A stretch of DNA of 64,000 nt, taken from NCBI RefSeq assembly GCF_017876095.1, contig NZ_JAGINM010000005.1:1-64000 (forward strand). The letters are read 5' to 3'. The position numbers were made by a program, and so were the translations under genes. Under the pieces are notes generated by a model that did no database searches, was not told the origin of the DNA, and worked only from the letters and a program-made list of their open reading frames with translations. Positions 1 to 8,610 of the stretch are shown here, piece by piece (positions within the stretch are counted from its first letter, which is position 1; the number at the start of each line of letters is the position of its first letter). This stretch comes from Azospirillum agricola (GTDB taxonomy: Bacteria; Pseudomonadota; Alphaproteobacteria; Azospirillales; Azospirillaceae).

Positions 1-189
1 GGCGGCATGGGCACGCTGTTCGGCCCGGTGGTCGGCGCCGCGCTGGTCGTCACGCTGGAGAGCTATCTGGCCGCCACCAGCCTCCCGGTCCCGGTCGTCA
101 TCGGCGCCATCTTCGTCGTCTGCGTCCTGCTCTTCCGCAAGGGCATCGTCGGCGAAATTCTGGCCCGTCTTCCGGGCCGGGCCCGCTGA
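1..189 (+). CDS. Branched-chain amino acid-type ABC permease (LivM family), C-terminal fragment
   Basis: This is the last 62 or so codons of an inner-membrane permease; the gene begins before the window. The visible end reads GGMGTLFGPVVGAA followed by two hydrophobic stretches and a short basic tail. This is the usual C-terminus of LivM-type permeases, where a G-(T/S)-L-x-GP-x-(V/L)-GA loop precedes the last membrane helix. LivM pairs with a LivH-type permease and two ATPases to import branched-chain amino acids or other small carboxylates. The substrate cannot be told from this fragment. A stem-loop terminator follows 55 bases after the stop, so this is probably the last gene of its operon. 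The 3-hydroxybutyrate dehydrogenase behind it is probably a separate unit. Confidence 0.85.
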   Translation, partial: GGMGTLFGPVVGAALVVTLESYLAATSLPVPVVIGAIFVVCVLLFRKGIVGEILARLPGRAR

Positions 190-243
190 TCCGCGCCGGA
201 ACAGGCCGGACGCGAGAGATTTCGTTTTGCGGTTGTTCCCCTT

Positions 244-271
244 GGGGGGCCGTCATGGCCCCCTGCCTTTT
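244..271 (+). terminator. Rho-independent terminator after the partial ABC permease
   Basis: A seven-pair GC stem (GGGGGCC at 245-251 with GGCCCCC at 257-263, loop GTCAT) is followed by TGCCTTTTC. It lies about 55 bases after the permease stop and would end the ABC transporter transcript before bdhA. Confidence 0.65.
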
Positions 272-406
272 CGGGGATGCGCGATCCATCGATCGCAAGC
301 CGATCCATTTGTTTTTTCTATTTGAAAGGCCGGTGCCGCCGTGCGGCGGGCGCCCATGCCCTCGACAACCCACAACGAAGACAAAAGAACGGGAAGAGGA
401 AACGCC

Positions 407-1192
407 ATGCTGTTGAAGGGAAAGGCCGCCATCGTCACCGGGTCCACCAGCGGGATCGGCCTGGGCATCGCGCGGGCGCTGGCCGGGGCCGGGGCCGATC
501 TGGTGCTGAACGGCTTCGGCGAGCGGGACGCCATCGAGGATCTGCGCCGCTCCATCGCCTCGGAGTTCGGCGTGCGCGCCACCCACCACGGCGCCGACCT
601 GTCGAAGCCCGACGAGATCGCCGCGCTGGTCGCCCACGCCGAGGCCGAGTTCGGCCGCGTCGATGTTCTGGTTAACAACGCCGGCATCCAGCACGTCGCC
701 CCGGTGGAGGAGTTCCCGGTCGAGCGGTGGGACGCGGTGATCGCCATCAACCTGTCGGCGGTGTTCCACGGCATCCACCACGCCCTGCCGGGCATGCGCC
801 AGCGCGGCTGGGGCCGCATCGTCAACATCGCCTCGGTCCACGGCATGGTCGGCTCGGTCAACAAGACCGCCTATGTCGCCGCCAAGCACGGCGTCGTCGG
901 CCTGACCAAGGTGGTGGCGCTGGAGACGGCGGGCAGCGGGGTGACCTGCAACGCGATCTGCCCCGGCTGGGTGCTGACCCCGCTGGTGCAGAAGCAGATC
1001 GACGCGCTGGCGCTGTCCAAGGGGATTTCGGTCGAGGAGGCGGGCCGCCTGCTGGTCGGCGAGAAGCAACCCTCCAAGAGCTTCGTCACCCCCGCCCAGC
1101 TCGGCGAGCTGGCGGTGTTCCTGTGCTCCGGCGCGGCGGACCAGATGACCGGCTCCGCGGTGACGATGGACGGCGGCTGGACCTCCCAGTAA
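407..1192 (+). CDS. bdhA: 3-hydroxybutyrate dehydrogenase (short-chain dehydrogenase)
   Basis: This cytoplasmic NAD-dependent enzyme interconverts (R)-3-hydroxybutyrate and acetoacetate, a step in using polyhydroxybutyrate or external hydroxybutyrate. The 261-residue protein has the classical short-chain dehydrogenase layout: TGSTSGIG cofactor loop at residues 11-18, NNAG at 90-93, and the catalytic set Ser143, Tyr156, Lys160 with the usual 12-residue Ser-Tyr spacing. The tail GSAVTMDGGWTSQ is typical of BdhA. An in-frame start exists upstream at 341, but the ATG at 407 sits six bases after a purine-rich GGGAAGAGGAA and begins the family's usual N-terminus. The next gene is a sigma-54 activator on the same strand, which may control this gene, but I saw no clear sigma-54 promoter upstream. 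Another short-chain dehydrogenase specificity is possible but less likely. Confidence 0.88.
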   Translation: MLLKGKAAIVTGSTSGIGLGIARALAGAGADLVLNGFGERDAIEDLRRSIASEFGVRATHHGADLSKPDEIAALVAHAEAEFGRVDVLVNNAGIQHVAPVEEFPVERWDAVIAINLSAVFHGIHHALPGMRQRGWGRIVNIASVHGMVGSVNKTAYVAAKHGVVGLTKVVALETAGSGVTCNAICPGWVLTPLVQKQIDALALSKGISVEEAGRLLVGEKQPSKSFVTPAQLGELAVFLCSGAADQMTGSAVTMDGGWTSQ

Positions 1193-1399
1193 TTCTTCGA
1201 AGGCCGACGCTTGGAGCGGGCTCCGTCCCGTTCCTTCGATCATCAGAGACCTTGTGTATCCCCATGCCGCAGTTCCCTTGCCGTAAATCCCCAAGAAACT
1301 GAAGCAGGGGAAAGGTCAAATCGGTGGAGAGACGGAGCGCGTCACTGGCGCTCCACTTCCCGATACACGCCTTCCCTTCGTCAGCCAGGATGGGCTACC

Positions 1400-2914
<1,515 letters not shown>

Positions 2915-2941
2915 CCCGGCGGGCCGCCTGGCCCGGTGCCG

Positions 2942-3589
2942 TCAGTCCAGCCGGCCTCCGGCGATCCGGGAATCGGTCCGGGTGGCCAGCAGGGTGTCCA
3001 CCGCGATCCGCAGCGCGGCGGCGACGCTGTCGACGCTCATCGACGGGCTTCCCGGATGGCGCGCCGCCTGCTCCGGTGACAGCGGAACATGGATGAAGCC
3101 GACCCGCATCGTTGGCCGATGCCGCGCCCGCAGGTGGCAGGCGCCGTAGAACAGATGGTTGCAGACAAAGGTCCCCGCCGTCTGCGACACCGAGGCCGGC
3201 AGGCCGGCGGCTTGCACCGCCGCGACGATGGCCTTGACCGGCAGGCTGGCGAAATAGGCGTCGGGACCGCCGGGAATGACCGGCTCGTCGATGGGCTGGC
3301 GGCCGGCGTTGTCGGGGATGCGGGCGTCGTCGAGGTTGATCGCCACCCGCTCCACGGAAACATCGGCGCGGCTCTGCGCCTGGCCGACACCGAGCACCGC
3401 CACCGGATCCGCGAGCGCCACCGTCCGCTCCAGCGCCGTCAGCGCCGCGCCGAAGACGCAGGGGATGCGGTGGACCACCACGCGATGGCCCCGGCATTCC
3501 CAATCGGCGAGCCGGCGCACCGCCTCCCAGGACGGGTTGACGGATTCGCCCGCGAAAGGCTCGAAGCCGGTCAGCAGAACGGTGCGCAT
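2942..3589 (-). CDS. pcp: Pyroglutamyl-peptidase I
   Basis: This cytosolic cysteine peptidase removes N-terminal pyroglutamate from peptides. The 215-residue protein matches the family length and opens with the hallmark VLLTGFEPF. The catalytic triad is visible as Glu80 (in VERVAINLDDARIPDN), Cys143 (in GTFVCNHLFYG) and His167 (in GFIHVP), one residue off the standard numbering 81/144/168. The start at 3589 is preceded by GGAGAG. An upstream GTG-type extension of 12 codons is open but does not match the family N-terminus. It converges with the sigma-54 regulator gene (27-base gap). Upstream lies the terminator of the putative small RNA, so it has its own promoter somewhere in 3590-3660. Confidence 0.9.
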   Translation of the reverse strand: MRTVLLTGFEPFAGESVNPSWEAVRRLADWECRGHRVVVHRIPCVFGAALTALERTVALADPVAVLGVGQAQSRADVSVERVAINLDDARIPDNAGRQPIDEPVIPGGPDAYFASLPVKAIVAAVQAAGLPASVSQTAGTFVCNHLFYGACHLRARHRPTMRVGFIHVPLSPEQAARHPGSPSMSVDSVAAALRIAVDTLLATRTDSRIAGGRLD

Positions 3590-3660
3590 GACTTTCTCTC
3601 CGGACCTTGTTCCAACCGCCGTCACGTCGGGCCGTCACGCGGCGTGCCGACACTCTCGAC

Positions 3661-3696
3661 AAAAGAAAAGGCCGGACGGTGACAGACCGTCCGGCC
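3661..3696 (-). terminator. Strong rho-independent terminator (end of putative small RNA)
   Basis: A perfect 11-pair stem (3670-3680 with 3686-3696, loop GACAG on the plus strand) is followed on the minus strand by TTTTCTTTTG. No protein gene ends just before it on the minus strand. rpoH already has its own terminator about 230 bases away. This suggests a separate short transcript ends here. Confidence 0.8.
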
Positions 3697-3833
3697 GCAA
3701 GGTGAGCCTCCGCCAGGAAGCGGAAGCCCGACGCACCCGAGGAGGAGCGCATTCCAGAAAACACGGCGAAGCGGTCGCCCAAGGGGGCCCGTTTCGAATG
3801 GAAAGGAGGTCGCGCGGCAAGGCCGCGATCCGG
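3661..3833 (-). ncRNA. Candidate small RNA with anti-Shine-Dalgarno motifs
   Basis: About 170 bases lie between a sigma-70-like promoter (3840-3867) and a strong terminator (3661-3696) on the minus strand, with no credible protein frame between them. The predicted transcript contains a CGCGGC-CTT-GCCGCG hairpin, then ACCUCCUUUC (complement of 3801-3810), which is identical to the anti-Shine-Dalgarno end of 16S rRNA. A GGCGA/UCGCC hairpin and a second CU-rich stretch CUCCUCCUC (complement of 3739-3747) follow. Alphaproteobacterial trans-acting RNAs of the alpha-r14/'cuckoo' type are known to expose such CCUCC loops to block ribosome binding sites. This one resembles them in motif and size, but I cannot assign it to a family. 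The transcript start is inferred. Confidence 0.5.
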
Positions 3834-3839
3834 TTTCGA

Positions 3840-3867
3840 CTCTTACAGATCGTCCGGGAGGCGTCAA
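3840..3867 (-). promoter_or_regulatory. Sigma-70-like promoter for the candidate small RNA
   Basis: Read on the minus strand, TTGACG (3862-3867) is separated by 16 bases from TAAGAG (3840-3845). The -35 box matches five of six consensus bases and the -10 three of six. A long palindrome lies two bases upstream of the -35 box. Confidence 0.45.
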
Positions 3868-3869
3868 TA

Positions 3870-3890
3870 AATAACTCACCATGAGTTATT
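3870..3890. promoter_or_regulatory. Perfect 9-bp inverted repeat, probable operator
   Basis: AATAACTCA and TGAGTTATT are exact reverse complements separated by CCA. This AT-rich site in a 70% GC region abuts the -35 box of the putative small RNA promoter, the position expected for an activator, or for a repressor that blocks RNA polymerase. The binding protein is unknown. Confidence 0.5.
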
Positions 3891-3898
3891 CGACGGGG

Positions 3899-3931
3899 CA
3901 AAAAAAAGCGCCGCAATCGGGATTGCGGCGC
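3899..3931 (-). terminator. Rho-independent terminator of rpoH
   Basis: An 11-pair stem (3908-3918 with 3921-3931) is followed on the minus strand by eight T residues (3900-3907). It lies 40 bases after the rpoH stop codon. Confidence 0.85.
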
Positions 3932-3970
3932 GTCGGGGAAACGGGGCGGAGCAGGGCGCGCGAACCGGCG

Positions 3971-4843
3971 TCAGGCCGCGGCGGCAAGCTCCAGGGTCTG
4001 CTTGGCGACCTTGGAGAAGGCCTTCTCCTCGATCTGGCGGATGCGCTCGCGGCTGACGCCGTAGCGGACGGCCAGATCCTCCAGGGTCAGCGGCTGCTCC
4101 GACAGACGGCGCGACGTCAGGATGTCGCGTTCGCGGTCGTTCAGCACCGTCATCGCCTCGCGCAGCAGGGCGCTGCGGCGGCCGGCCTCGCCGCGCTCGA
4201 TCAGATGGTCCTCGACGGTCGGGCGCTCGTCGGCCAGCAGATCCTGCCATTCCGAATCGCCCTCCGCCGCGATGGGCGCGTTCAGCGAGGCGACCGGGGC
4301 GGACAGGCGGCGGTTCATCGCCACCACGTCGCTCTCGCCGACCTCCAGGTCGTTGGCGATGCGGGTGACGCTCTCCGGGGCCAGGTCGCCGTTGCCCAGC
4401 TCGCCCAGCTTGCGCTTCAGGCGGCCCAGGCTGAAGAACAGCTTCTTCTGGGCGGCGGTGGTGCCGATCTTCACGAGGCTCCAGGAGCGCAGGATGTAGT
4501 CCTGGATCGACGCCTTGATCCACCACATCGCGTAGGTGGACAGGCGGAAGCCGCGTTCCGGCTCGAATTTCTTGACGGCGGTCATCAGGCCGAGATTGCC
4601 CTCGGCGATCAGGTCCGACAGCGGCAGGCCGTAGCCACGGTAGCCGCCGGCGATCTTCACGACCAGCCGCAGATGGCTGGTGACCAGCGCGTGCGCGGCC
4701 TTGACGTCGCCATGCTCGGTCCACGCCTTGGCCAGCATGAACTCGTCGTTGGCGGCCAGCACCGGATAACGGTGGGTTTCGTTGATGTAGCGGGTCAGGG
4801 ATTCGCCGGTTTCCGGCGAACGGAGTGCGAGCGCGGTGCTCAT
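3971..4843 (-). CDS. rpoH: RNA polymerase heat-shock sigma factor RpoH
   Basis: This is an alternative sigma-32-type factor that directs RNA polymerase to heat-shock promoters. The 290-residue protein has sigma region 2 (GYGLPLSDLIAEGNLGLM and the -10 recognition helix RGFRLSTYAMWWIKASIQDYI). It carries the RpoH box as QKKLFFSLG at about residue 132; the enterobacterial form is QRKLFFNLR. Region 4 ends with LAVRYGVSRERIRQIEEKAFSKV. That combination separates RpoH from RpoD-like factors. Many alphaproteobacteria carry several rpoH copies, so this may be one paralogue. A good promoter (4928-4955) and a strong terminator frame it as a single-gene unit. It is divergent from the His-tailed protein gene. 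Confidence 0.93.
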   Translation of the reverse strand: MSTALALRSPETGESLTRYINETHRYPVLAANDEFMLAKAWTEHGDVKAAHALVTSHLRLVVKIAGGYRGYGLPLSDLIAEGNLGLMTAVKKFEPERGFRLSTYAMWWIKASIQDYILRSWSLVKIGTTAAQKKLFFSLGRLKRKLGELGNGDLAPESVTRIANDLEVGESDVVAMNRRLSAPVASLNAPIAAEGDSEWQDLLADERPTVEDHLIERGEAGRRSALLREAMTVLNDRERDILTSRRLSEQPLTLEDLAVRYGVSRERIRQIEEKAFSKVAKQTLELAAAA

Positions 4844-4927
4844 GTCACATCCTCATGCAAAGCGATATGACGGGAACGGACCCCCCATGCGGCGGGATCC
4901 GGCCTCTCCGACGGAGCAGGTTGGTTA

Positions 4928-4955
4928 ATCTTAAGAAATTGGCCGGGCCTGTCAA
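4928..4955 (-). promoter_or_regulatory. Sigma-70-type promoter of rpoH
   Basis: On the minus strand a consensus TTGACA (4950-4955) is followed after 16 bases by TAAGAT (4928-4933), about 85 bases upstream of the rpoH start. The local sequence is AT-rich compared with its surroundings. Confidence 0.6.
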
Positions 4956-4993
4956 GCTTTTGGCCCGAACATTGACCTCGCTCAGTGCAGGAC

Positions 4994-5009
4994 TGCCACG
5001 CGCGTGGCA
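4994..5009. promoter_or_regulatory. 16-bp perfect palindrome upstream of the His-tailed protein gene
   Basis: TGCCACGC/GCGTGGCA is a perfect palindrome ending 47 bases before the ATG at 5057 and about 20 bases after a TTGACC. It could be an operator for the plus-strand gene. No known regulator is recognised. Confidence 0.35.
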
Positions 5010-5056
5010 GGAGGGAGGGTCGTCGGGTGCGTCATCGCGGACAAGCAGGAGCACCA

Positions 5057-5497
5057 ATGCCCATGAAAATCGCGGTCGGGACCCAGGATTTCCGGACCAT
5101 CGCCACGCATGGCGGCCGGACGCGCCGTTTCCTGGTCTTCGAGGCGGAGGCCGGCGCCGCCCCGGTCGAGACCGGCCGGATCGAGCTGGCCGAGGATGAG
5201 GTCCTGCATCTGTGCGGCGACGGACGGCCGCACCCGATCGACGCGGTGGGCGTGGTCGTCGTCGGGGCGTCCGGCGCCGGTTTCGTCGCGCACATGAGAC
5301 GCCGTGGGATCGAGCCGGTGACGACGACCGAAACCGATCCGCTCCAGGCGATCCGCGACTGGTTCGCCGGCGCGGTGAAGACGGCGGGGGAGCCCGCCCA
5401 CCCGCACGAGCACCACGACCACAACCACGCGCACGGGCACCACGACCACGGGCACCAGGGCCATGGCGGCGGTGAGCCGGTCAGATCGGAAAGCTGA
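5057..5497 (+). CDS. NifX/NifB-fold (dinitrogenase cofactor-type) protein with histidine-rich tail
   Basis: The first 110 of 146 residues resemble the small dinitrogenase iron-molybdenum cofactor-biosynthesis fold (NifX, NafY, NifB C-terminus): KIAVGTQDFRTIATHGGRTRRFLVFE near the start, then a VVVVGASGAGFVAHMRRRGIEPV core and an ETDP ending. The last 30 residues are a His/Asp/Glu-rich run (repeated HH-D-H and H-x-H pairs) that would bind divalent metal such as nickel, cobalt or iron. ATG 5057 has AGGAG five bases upstream; a second in-frame ATG lies at 5063. No nif gene is nearby, so a general metal-handling role is as likely as a nitrogenase one. The stop overlaps the end of the convergent kinase gene. 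Confidence 0.6.
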   Translation: MPMKIAVGTQDFRTIATHGGRTRRFLVFEAEAGAAPVETGRIELAEDEVLHLCGDGRPHPIDAVGVVVVGASGAGFVAHMRRRGIEPVTTTETDPLQAIRDWFAGAVKTAGEPAHPHEHHDHNHAHGHHDHGHQGHGGGEPVRSES

Positions 5498-6248
5498 CCC
5501 CGGCGGTCGTTCCGCTCGCGTCGGAATCGGTGGACAGCGTGTCGCCGAGCTGGCCGGCGAGAGCCTCGGCCAGCATCAGCCCATCCTCCGCCGTGGTGTC
5601 GAAGCCGGCGGGCAGGGCGCGGCCGTTGTCCTCCACCGTCAGGCGGGCGCGGCCGTTCGGCTCCTGCCGCACCGACACCCGGATCCAGCCGTCGTCGGGA
5701 TAGGCGTGGTGCAGGCAGTTGGTCACCAGCTCGGCGATGATCAGGCCGAGCGGCATCGCCTCGTAGAGCCCGACCTGGATCGGGTCGGAGCTGACATGGA
5801 CGGGGATGCGGGCCAGCCCGCCCGGCGTGCCCTCCTTCACCGTCTCGCACAAAGCCTCGACGTAGCGGCCCAGATCGACATGGGTGCCCGATCCGGTCTC
5901 GTGAAGCTGGCGGTAGAGGATGGCCAGCGCCTCGATCCGCAGCATCGTCTGCTCGTAGGCGGCGCGGGCGTCCGGGTCGCGGATGCGGCCGGCCTGAAGC
6001 TTCAGCAGGCTGATCACCAGTTGCAGGCTGTTCTTGGCGCGGTGCTGAAGCTCGCGCAGTTCCGATTCCAGCTCCTGGATGCGGCGGTTCAGCCGGTCTT
6101 CCGGCGCCTCCGCTTCGGGCGCGCCGCCGGTTCGGTCCGGGGGAAGAAGCGCGGCGCGGGGCCGCAGGGACATCGGCATCGGGACGGTCTCGGCTCGGGC
6201 GGCAGGATGGGGGCGATGGGGCAACAGTATGGGTCGGCACGGCGTCAC
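5481..6248 (-). CDS. Sensor histidine kinase, HisKA_2 (HWE-like) type
   Basis: This is a soluble kinase of 255 residues or fewer. A Pro/Ala-rich N-terminus is followed by a coiled coil (about 50-70) and the HisKA_2 phosphorylation box with His at LQHRAKNSLQLVISLL. The ATPase domain has the N-box ELVTNCLHHAYP and a DNG ATP-lid motif. There is no transmembrane or evident sensor domain, so input must come from a partner protein. HisKA_2/HWE kinases commonly feed PhyR-type general stress signalling or light and chemotaxis modules. The frame opens with GTG at 6248 without a clear ribosome site; ATG at 6179 or 6173 may be the real start. No response regulator is adjacent. Confidence 0.75.
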   Translation of the reverse strand: MTPCRPILLPHRPHPAARAETVPMPMSLRPRAALLPPDRTGGAPEAEAPEDRLNRRIQELESELRELQHRAKNSLQLVISLLKLQAGRIRDPDARAAYEQTMLRIEALAILYRQLHETGSGTHVDLGRYVEALCETVKEGTPGGLARIPVHVSSDPIQVGLYEAMPLGLIIAELVTNCLHHAYPDDGWIRVSVRQEPNGRARLTVEDNGRALPAGFDTTAEDGLMLAEALAGQLGDTLSTDSDASGTTAGVSFPI

Positions 6249-6438
6249 GAGGGAACCTGCTTCAATCTAGGCCCTCGGCGTGCCGTCCAAACCAGTTCTA
6301 AGGGAGTAATCCGGCGCGCCTAGTCGAAAGGGCCGCCGGCCTTCCACCGCCGGCCGGGACTTGGCCGCCCCTTCGCTTCCGGGCTTCGGCGAACGGGCGA
6401 CACCCAACGGGTGGTTCCCTCGATCGAACGGGCGTGGC

Positions 6439-7524
6439 ATGAGTGCGGGCATGACGACGCGCACGAAAACCCTCTCCGCCCTGTTGCTGCTGGCCCTGTC
6501 CGGCGGCTGCGCCGCGCTGGTCGGCACCGACCGGCCGAACGCCGCCGCATCCCCGGAGGGCGCGACTCCGGGAGCCGCGATTCCGGTGATGCTCGACCGC
6601 GAACGGCCGGGCGTGGACCGGGTCGGCGGCCTGCGCTTCCTCGGCGCTCTCGACCTGAGGGCCGAGGGACTCGGCGGACTGTCCGGCCTGTGGGTGGCGC
6701 CGGAGGGCGACCGTTTCGTCGCCGTCGCCGACACCGGCCTCGTCGCGACCGGCCGCCTCGATCACGATCCGGCCGGCCGGCTGACCGGCGCGCGCGACCT
6801 GCGGGTGCGTCCGCTCGCGGTCGAGGAGGGCATTCCCGGACGCAAGCGCCGCTCCGACGCGGAGGAGCTGGCGCGCCTGCCCGACGACGAAGGGCACGAT
6901 GGCGGATGGCTGGTGGCGTTCGAGCGCGATCACCGCATCCTGCGCTACCCGGCCGGGGAGGGCGGGCCGGACGGCACCCCCGTCCCGGTGCCGGTCCCCC
7001 CTGACGTCGCGGAGGGCAGCCCGCCCAACAGCGGCCTGGAATCGCTGACCCGACTGTCCGACGGACGCTTCCTGACCATTGAGGAGGGGGCGGACGGACT
7101 CCAGGACCGGCGCGCCTGGGTGACGCGCACCGCCGCCCTGCCGGAGTCCCGCGAGGACTGGCGGCCGCTGGCCTACCGGACGGCGCCGCGCTACCGGCCG
7201 ACCGGCGTGGCGCCGTTGCCCGACGGCGGGGCGCTGGTGCTGGAACGGCGGGTGTCGCTGCTCGGCGGCTGGTCGTCGCGGGTCGTCCGGGTCGCGGCGG
7301 CCGACCTGCGGGAAGGGGCGGCGGTCGAGGGGCGGGAGCTTGCCCGGCTGGAGTCCCCGCTGCTCAACGACAATTTCGAAGCCATCGCCACCCGGCGCGG
7401 GCCGGCGGGTGAGGTGCTGGTCTATCTGCTGTCCGACGACAATTTCAACGCGCTCCAGCGCACCTATCTGGCGCTGTTCGCGCTGGGGGAGGAGGCGCCC
7501 CGCGCGGTCAGCGCGGGACGCTGA
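6439..7524 (+). CDS. Esterase-like phytase-family lipoprotein
   Basis: This is an exported protein of about 361 residues. The N-terminus has a hydrophobic signal with lipobox LSGGC, predicting lipid attachment. The body matches the 'esterase-like activity of phytase' beta-propeller family: GLSGLWVAPEGDRFVAVADTG near the start, GLESLTRLSDGRFLTIEEG in the middle and LNDNFEAIATRR...YLLSDDNFN at the end. In this family the last part carries the typical (N/D)-x-E-(G/A)-(I/L)-A segment. The activity in the family is poorly defined. The ATG at 6439 was chosen because it directly precedes the signal sequence; ATG 6451 is also possible. The stop overlaps the convergent carrier gene by 17 bases. Confidence 0.75.
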   Translation: MSAGMTTRTKTLSALLLLALSGGCAALVGTDRPNAAASPEGATPGAAIPVMLDRERPGVDRVGGLRFLGALDLRAEGLGGLSGLWVAPEGDRFVAVADTGLVATGRLDHDPAGRLTGARDLRVRPLAVEEGIPGRKRRSDAEELARLPDDEGHDGGWLVAFERDHRILRYPAGEGGPDGTPVPVPVPPDVAEGSPPNSGLESLTRLSDGRFLTIEEGADGLQDRRAWVTRTAALPESREDWRPLAYRTAPRYRPTGVAPLPDGGALVLERRVSLLGGWSSRVVRVAAADLREGAAVEGRELARLESPLLNDNFEAIATRRGPAGEVLVYLLSDDNFNALQRTYLALFALGEEAPRAVSAGR

Positions 7525-8470
7525 GCAGGCCGCCGGCCTCCATCAGGCCGAGGCCGGCGCTGATGGTGACGAAGGACAGCGCGGTCGCCACCAGCAGGGC
7601 CGCCGCGCAGACTCCCTCGCGCCCGTATTTCTGACCGAAGATCGGATAGACGGTCAGCATCGGCGCCGCCGCGAAGAGGATGGCGGCAATCTGGAGCTTC
7701 GGGTCGATCGGCGGCAGCAGCAGCAGCGCCGCAAGGACGGCCAGCGGGTGCAGGATCAGCTTGCCGCTGACGATCTGGAGAAGGTCCGGCAGCATCCCGC
7801 GCACCCGCAGGCCGACCAGCGTGCCGCCGACCGCGAAGAGGGCCACCGCCCCCGACGCCGCGGCGAACAGATCGATGACCCGCGCGACCGGCCCCGGAGG
7901 CGGGGCGCCGAGCAGGGCGAAGGCGAAGCCGGCGACGATCGCCAGGATCAGCGGGTTACGCGCCAGCCGGCGGAAGCTGGCGGCGACGGCCCGCAAGGGC
8001 GAGCCGCCCTGCGGGCCGCCGCTCTCGGCCAGCGCCAGGATGATGGGCAGGACCAGCATGTTCTCGACGATCATCGTCAGAGCCAGCCCGACCCCCGCCG
8101 TCGGCCCCAGGATCTGGAGGACGATGGGGTAGCCGATGAAGCCGCTGTTGGAGCAGGACATGCCCATGCCGTTCATCGTGCTGGCCGGCAGGCTCAGCTT
8201 GCGGCCGAAGCGGGCGACGGCGATGCCGAAGGCCAGCACCGTCAGCGATCCCGCCGCGTAGGCCAGCAGGTAGGTGCCGTTCAGGATCTCGCCCAGCGGA
8301 TGCTGCGACAGCGAGCGGAACAGCAGGGCCGGCAGCGACAGGTTGATGACGAACTTGCCCAGCCCGGCGACGTCGGCCTTGCTCATCACGCCGGAGCGGA
8401 CGGTCAGGTAGCCGATGGCGATCGTGAGGAAGATCGGGGCGGTGACGGTGGCGATGTCGATGTCCTGCAT
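7508..8470 (-). CDS. AEC (auxin efflux carrier) family transporter
   Basis: This is an inner-membrane carrier of 320 residues with about ten hydrophobic segments. The conserved GFIGYPI and the N-terminal FVINLSLPALLF-like stretch are typical of the AEC/MdcF family, whose members move carboxylates such as malonate or malate and, in plants, auxin. No substrate can be named from sequence. The gene is monocistronic on the minus strand, with about 140 bases to the kinase gene behind it. Those bases contain a low-complexity CCCG/CCGT tract and no clear gene. Confidence 0.82.
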   Translation of the reverse strand: MQDIDIATVTAPIFLTIAIGYLTVRSGVMSKADVAGLGKFVINLSLPALLFRSLSQHPLGEILNGTYLLAYAAGSLTVLAFGIAVARFGRKLSLPASTMNGMGMSCSNSGFIGYPIVLQILGPTAGVGLALTMIVENMLVLPIILALAESGGPQGGSPLRAVAASFRRLARNPLILAIVAGFAFALLGAPPPGPVARVIDLFAAASGAVALFAVGGTLVGLRVRGMLPDLLQIVSGKLILHPLAVLAALLLLPPIDPKLQIAAILFAAAPMLTVYPIFGQKYGREGVCAAALLVATALSFVTISAGLGLMEAGGLLSVPR

Positions 8471-8610
8471 GGCCCCGGTATAGCAAAGTCCGCCGGCCGG
8501 AGAACCGCCATGCTCCCGGTTCCGACGCGATGCGGCCCTGCGGATTTCGCGGGTGTCGGCCGTCCCCGCCCGCCCGCCCGTCCGTCCGGTGGTCGGGGCG
8601 GCCGGGGCGG

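Noticed and set aside
3635..3916. Minus-strand frame of 93 codons between rpoH and pcp
   Set aside because: Its codons are not GC-biased at the third position, it crosses the rpoH terminator region and ends past a second terminator. The interval is better explained as a small RNA with its promoter.
8560..8600. CCCG/CCGT tandem tract before the sensor kinase stop
   Set aside because: Low-complexity GC sequence with short imperfect units; no feature could be supported beyond simple repetition.
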